From positions 1-64,000 of the forward strand of contig JAHHTN010000001.1 of NCBI GenBank assembly GCA_020024645.1: a DNA stretch of 64,000 nucleotides, given 5' to 3'. The translations under genes and the position numbers were made by a program. Under the pieces are notes generated by a model. It had not been told where the DNA came from and did not search any database. It worked only from the letters and a program-made list of their open reading frames with translations. The stretch comes from Faecalimonas sp. (GTDB taxonomy: Bacteria > Bacillota > Clostridia > Lachnospirales > Lachnospiraceae). How positions within the stretch are numbered: the stretch's first letter is position 1; the number at the start of each line of letters is the position of its first letter. Positions 62,147 to 64,000 of this stretch are shown here, one piece after another.

Positions 62147-62872
62147 TTAAACTTTAGCTACGTATTCAAATGGAAGTGGAACAATTTTTCCAGGTGTCTG
62201 GATTTCTACTAATTGTTCTAATGTTGCCTTTACGATAGCAGTTTGCATTTCTTTGTTGTTTGGTTCTCCGGCATTAGCACCCATTGGAACTAATGGAGCA
62301 ACCGCACGTGGTGTTCCAGATTGACGTACAACTGGTGGAAGAGCTGCAATAATAATTGTTGGAATTCCAGCTTCTTCAATCGCTCTCTGCACCAATACTG
62401 CAGAGCGGTGGCAAGTACCTCAACCAGCAGTAAGAAGTACAGCATCTACCCCTTCTTCTTTAAACATCTGAGCAATAGCTGGACCAGTTTCATGTTTGAA
62501 TTTTTCCTGGTTTCCACCACCACCCATGAAACCTGCATGTACAGGTGCACAAGCTTTAATAAACCCTTCTTTTGCTAACTCATGAATTCTATCAATTGGG
62601 AACATACAGTTGATGTCTTTGTTAACATCACCGTTATCATATCCACCATGTGATACCATCAAATCTTCTGATTTCATTGTATCTGTAATTTTTCTCCATG
62701 TAAAGTCTCCAGCAAGGTTAAATCTTTCATCATCTTTATGATGAACTCCAGCAGCTGTTGCAAGCGCTACTGTCATATCTTTGATTTCCTTTGTTACAGG
62801 AGTCCATACTGATGGAGGTGTAATCGGAACGAAAATTTCTGATTGTATTCCTTTAACTGTTGTTAAACTCAT
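62147..62872 (-). CDS. prdB: D-proline reductase PrdB subunit, selenoprotein
   Basis: 241 residues if the in-frame TGA at 62420..62422 is read as selenocysteine (residue 151). The context LLTAG-U-GTCHRSAVLVQR is the active-site motif of PrdB; selenium at this place breaks the C-N bond of D-proline bound to the PrdA pyruvoyl group. A hairpin 12 nt after the TGA fits a bacterial SECIS element. Downstream residues continue the family without a break, so this is one gene, not two fragments. It starts with ATG at 62872 overlapping the previous stop by 1 nt. Confidence 0.96.
62381..62407 (-). promoter_or_regulatory. SECIS-like hairpin in prdB
   Basis: On the minus strand a 9-bp stem (CGCTC/GAGCG and TGCA/TGCA with a 2-nt bulge) closes a 7-nt loop GTATTGG. 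It begins 12 nt after the TGA, the usual distance for bacterial SECIS. Confidence 0.7.
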
Positions 62873-63159
62873 TATTCTGCCTCCTTATTGTTTGCATTTT
62901 TCAGACGTGCTTCTTCTTGTCTACGTTTATATACATCTAGGTTACTTATATATTTGTCATTGGCTTCTGGACCAAGTTGTTCAATAAAACTCATGTTCCA
63001 TGCAACTTCTTGTCCTACTACGAGTGGATAATCTGTAATCAACATTCTCATTGGAATTTTCAAATATCCTAATCTCCCTTTCAAGTCCACAGCAACACAG
63101 CCATCGTGAACTTCCACGATTACACCTTCCATTCTGATTAATTTATCGCCATATTTCAT
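62872..63159 (-). CDS. Small conserved protein between prdA and prdB
   Basis: 95 residues from ATG 63159 (behind GGGTGA). The N-terminal half resembles a beta-barrel (IRMEGVIVEVHDGCVAVDLKGRLGYLKIPMRMLI) and the C-terminus is charged and helical (NLDVYKRRQEEARLKNANNKEAE). A protein of this kind is known between prdA and prdB in other proline-reducing Clostridia (CBO2463/CBO2479-type domain, from memory), with no assigned function. Stop overlaps prdB. Confidence 0.75.
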   Translation of the reverse strand: MKYGDKLIRMEGVIVEVHDGCVAVDLKGRLGYLKIPMRMLITDYPLVVGQEVAWNMSFIEQLGPEANDKYISNLDVYKRRQEEARLKNANNKEAE

Positions 63160-63174
63160 ATCAATCACCCGAAT

Positions 63175-63999
63175 TTAGTTGTATTTTTTTCTTCTCTTTT
63201 CGCTCATTGGTAATGATTGCTCGTTTTTAACAAGTTCTATCGGTTTACCTGTTACGTTAGAGATTAATTCAACGTTAGTTGCTTTTACATTTGGATTCCA
63301 TTTCTTTTCTGGTTTTTTCACTTCTTCACCAGCCATTGCTGTTTTAAGCATTGCAAGAGCACGAATTGCATCTTCATGACAAAGAGTATTGCAAGCAAGA
63401 ACCTCGTTTTCGATACCTGCTTCAGATTTATTATTATCAATCATATTTGTCATGTATTTGTTACCAACTACCAAAGCACCTTGAACAGCACAGAAAGATA
63501 ACCCTACAACTGGAACACCTCTCATACCAATTTGTTCATGATGACTTGCAAAGTCGATGTGGTTGTTACCAAAACCTTCTGTTGTGATAAATGCACCATC
63601 TACATCAAGCGCTTCTACCATCATACCTACACGTTTAGATACATAGAACTTTTCAGCATTAATCTGTGGACTTCCTACGAAAATAACTCCACATAAGTCA
63701 ATTTCTTCATCATGAAGTGCTTCAAGTACTAATGGTTCTCTCCAGTAATGTCTTGACATTTCTTTTGATGCAGGTCCAATACAAGTAAGTGCATGGATAC
63801 ATCCATCTAACACTTCAAGTGGAGATACCATTACAGGTACATTTCCTAAATCTACGTTTGGTTTCGCACCAAGTACACCTACAGGTTCTACAGGAAGAAT
63901 CAAGTTATCGTGCATAGCACCTTGTCCCATGATTTCTTTTACAATAACAACTTTTTTCTTTCCAGGTCTTCTGTACTGATTAAACTCTTCTGTTTCCAC
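63175..63999 (-). CDS. prdA: D-proline reductase proenzyme PrdA, C-terminal part
   Basis: The reading frame is open to the right edge, so only the last ~274 codons are here; full PrdA proteins are about 600-640 residues. Cys at 63781..63783 in HALTCIGPASKE is the residue that becomes the pyruvoyl group when the proprotein self-cleaves into 45-kDa and 23-kDa subunits. The 23-kDa part follows (REPLVLEALHDEEIDLCGV). The GTG at 63997 is an internal codon, not a start. Expected partner of PrdB. Confidence 0.95.
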   Translation of the reverse strand: METEEFNQYRRPGKKKVVIVKEIMGQGAMHDNLILPVEPVGVLGAKPNVDLGNVPVMVSPLEVLDGCIHALTCIGPASKEMSRHYWREPLVLEALHDEEIDLCGVIFVGSPQINAEKFYVSKRVGMMVEALDVDGAFITTEGFGNNHIDFASHHEQIGMRGVPVVGLSFCAVQGALVVGNKYMTNMIDNNKSEAGIENEVLACNTLCHEDAIRALAMLKTAMAGEEVKKPEKKWNPNVKATNVELISNVTGKPIELVKNEQSLPMSEKRRKKYN

Positions 64000-64000
64000 T

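Noticed and set aside
62147..62872. prdB read as a pseudogene broken by a stop codon
   Set aside because: The TGA is the conserved selenocysteine codon of PrdB and the frame continues with the expected family sequence; the stop is functional recoding, not damage.
1..64000. CRISPR arrays, insertion sequences, prophage or integrated elements
   Set aside because: No regularly spaced repeats, transposase or integrase genes, or tRNA-linked direct repeats were seen on either strand.

Overview
The window reads as chromosomal DNA of a low-GC, anaerobic, spore-forming member of the Clostridia. Support for this comes from a complete spoIIA-sigF-spoVA sporulation cluster, a bifunctional AdhE, a valS T-box, a selenocysteine-containing D-proline reductase (Stickland fermentation) and a clostridial S10-spc-alpha ribosomal protein order. 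The extended L17, the KOW gene between map and infA, and an SfsA-MutY fusion suggest Lachnospiraceae-like relatives, but the species is not assigned. Almost everything is on the minus strand. No tRNA, rRNA, CRISPR array, insertion sequence, prophage or replication origin was seen.

Layout from left to right. 1-6.4 kb: start of a capsule/exopolysaccharide operon, transcribed leftward in the order CpsC-like chain-length protein, CpsB phosphatase, CpsD tyrosine kinase, CapD-type epimerase, initiating sugar transferase, HpcH/HpaI aldolase, D-2-hydroxyacid dehydrogenase and a clipped gene. 6.6-8.2 kb: a sortase-anchored surface protein and an LCP cell-wall ligase. 8.3-10 kb: Na/Pi cotransporter. 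10-14.6 kb: spoIIAA-spoIIAB-sigF, an unlisted 51-residue membrane ORF, then spoVAA-AB-AC-AD-AE. 14.7-22.7 kb: T-box-controlled valS followed by an LtaS-like synthase, folC, a 45-residue ORF and a TPR membrane protein. 22.7-27.3 kb: heterodimeric ABC exporter with its MarR regulator and three dyads at the promoter. 27.3-30.2 kb, plus strand: lipid kinase, glycerophosphodiesterase, PAP2 phosphatase and an orphan 81-residue membrane protein. 30.2-32.7 kb: SfsA-MutY fusion, Spx/ArsC-like protein and zinc-ribbon membrane protein. 32.8-37.4 kb: polar amino-acid ABC importer, uppP, HAD phosphatase and an uncharacterised protein. 37.5-39.4 kb: secreted cell-wall hydrolase and an APH-like kinase. 39.6-42.8 kb: adhE with a Rex-like operator, and a glutaredoxin-like protein.

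42.8-59.3 kb is one long ribosomal transcription unit, rpsJ through rplQ, including secY, adk, map, a KOW protein, infA, rpmJ and rpoA. It has a strong promoter about 220 bp upstream and a leader that can fold into a branched structure. Many of its non-coding gaps hold short perfect hairpins, most densely the 300 bp between rpmJ and rpsM. 59.7-60.8 kb: a divergent TSUP-type transporter.

60.8-64 kb is the 3' part of a D-proline reductase operon: the C-terminal part of prdA with its pyruvoyl-forming Cys, a small conserved protein, prdB with an in-frame UGA for selenocysteine, a terminator, then prdD and prdE. PrdD plus PrdE together look like a PrdA paralogue whose gene is split at the place where PrdA protein is autocleaved. 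Starts were moved from the longest ORF wherever a Shine-Dalgarno sequence decided the point. All functions are inferred from sequence recognition, with no database search.
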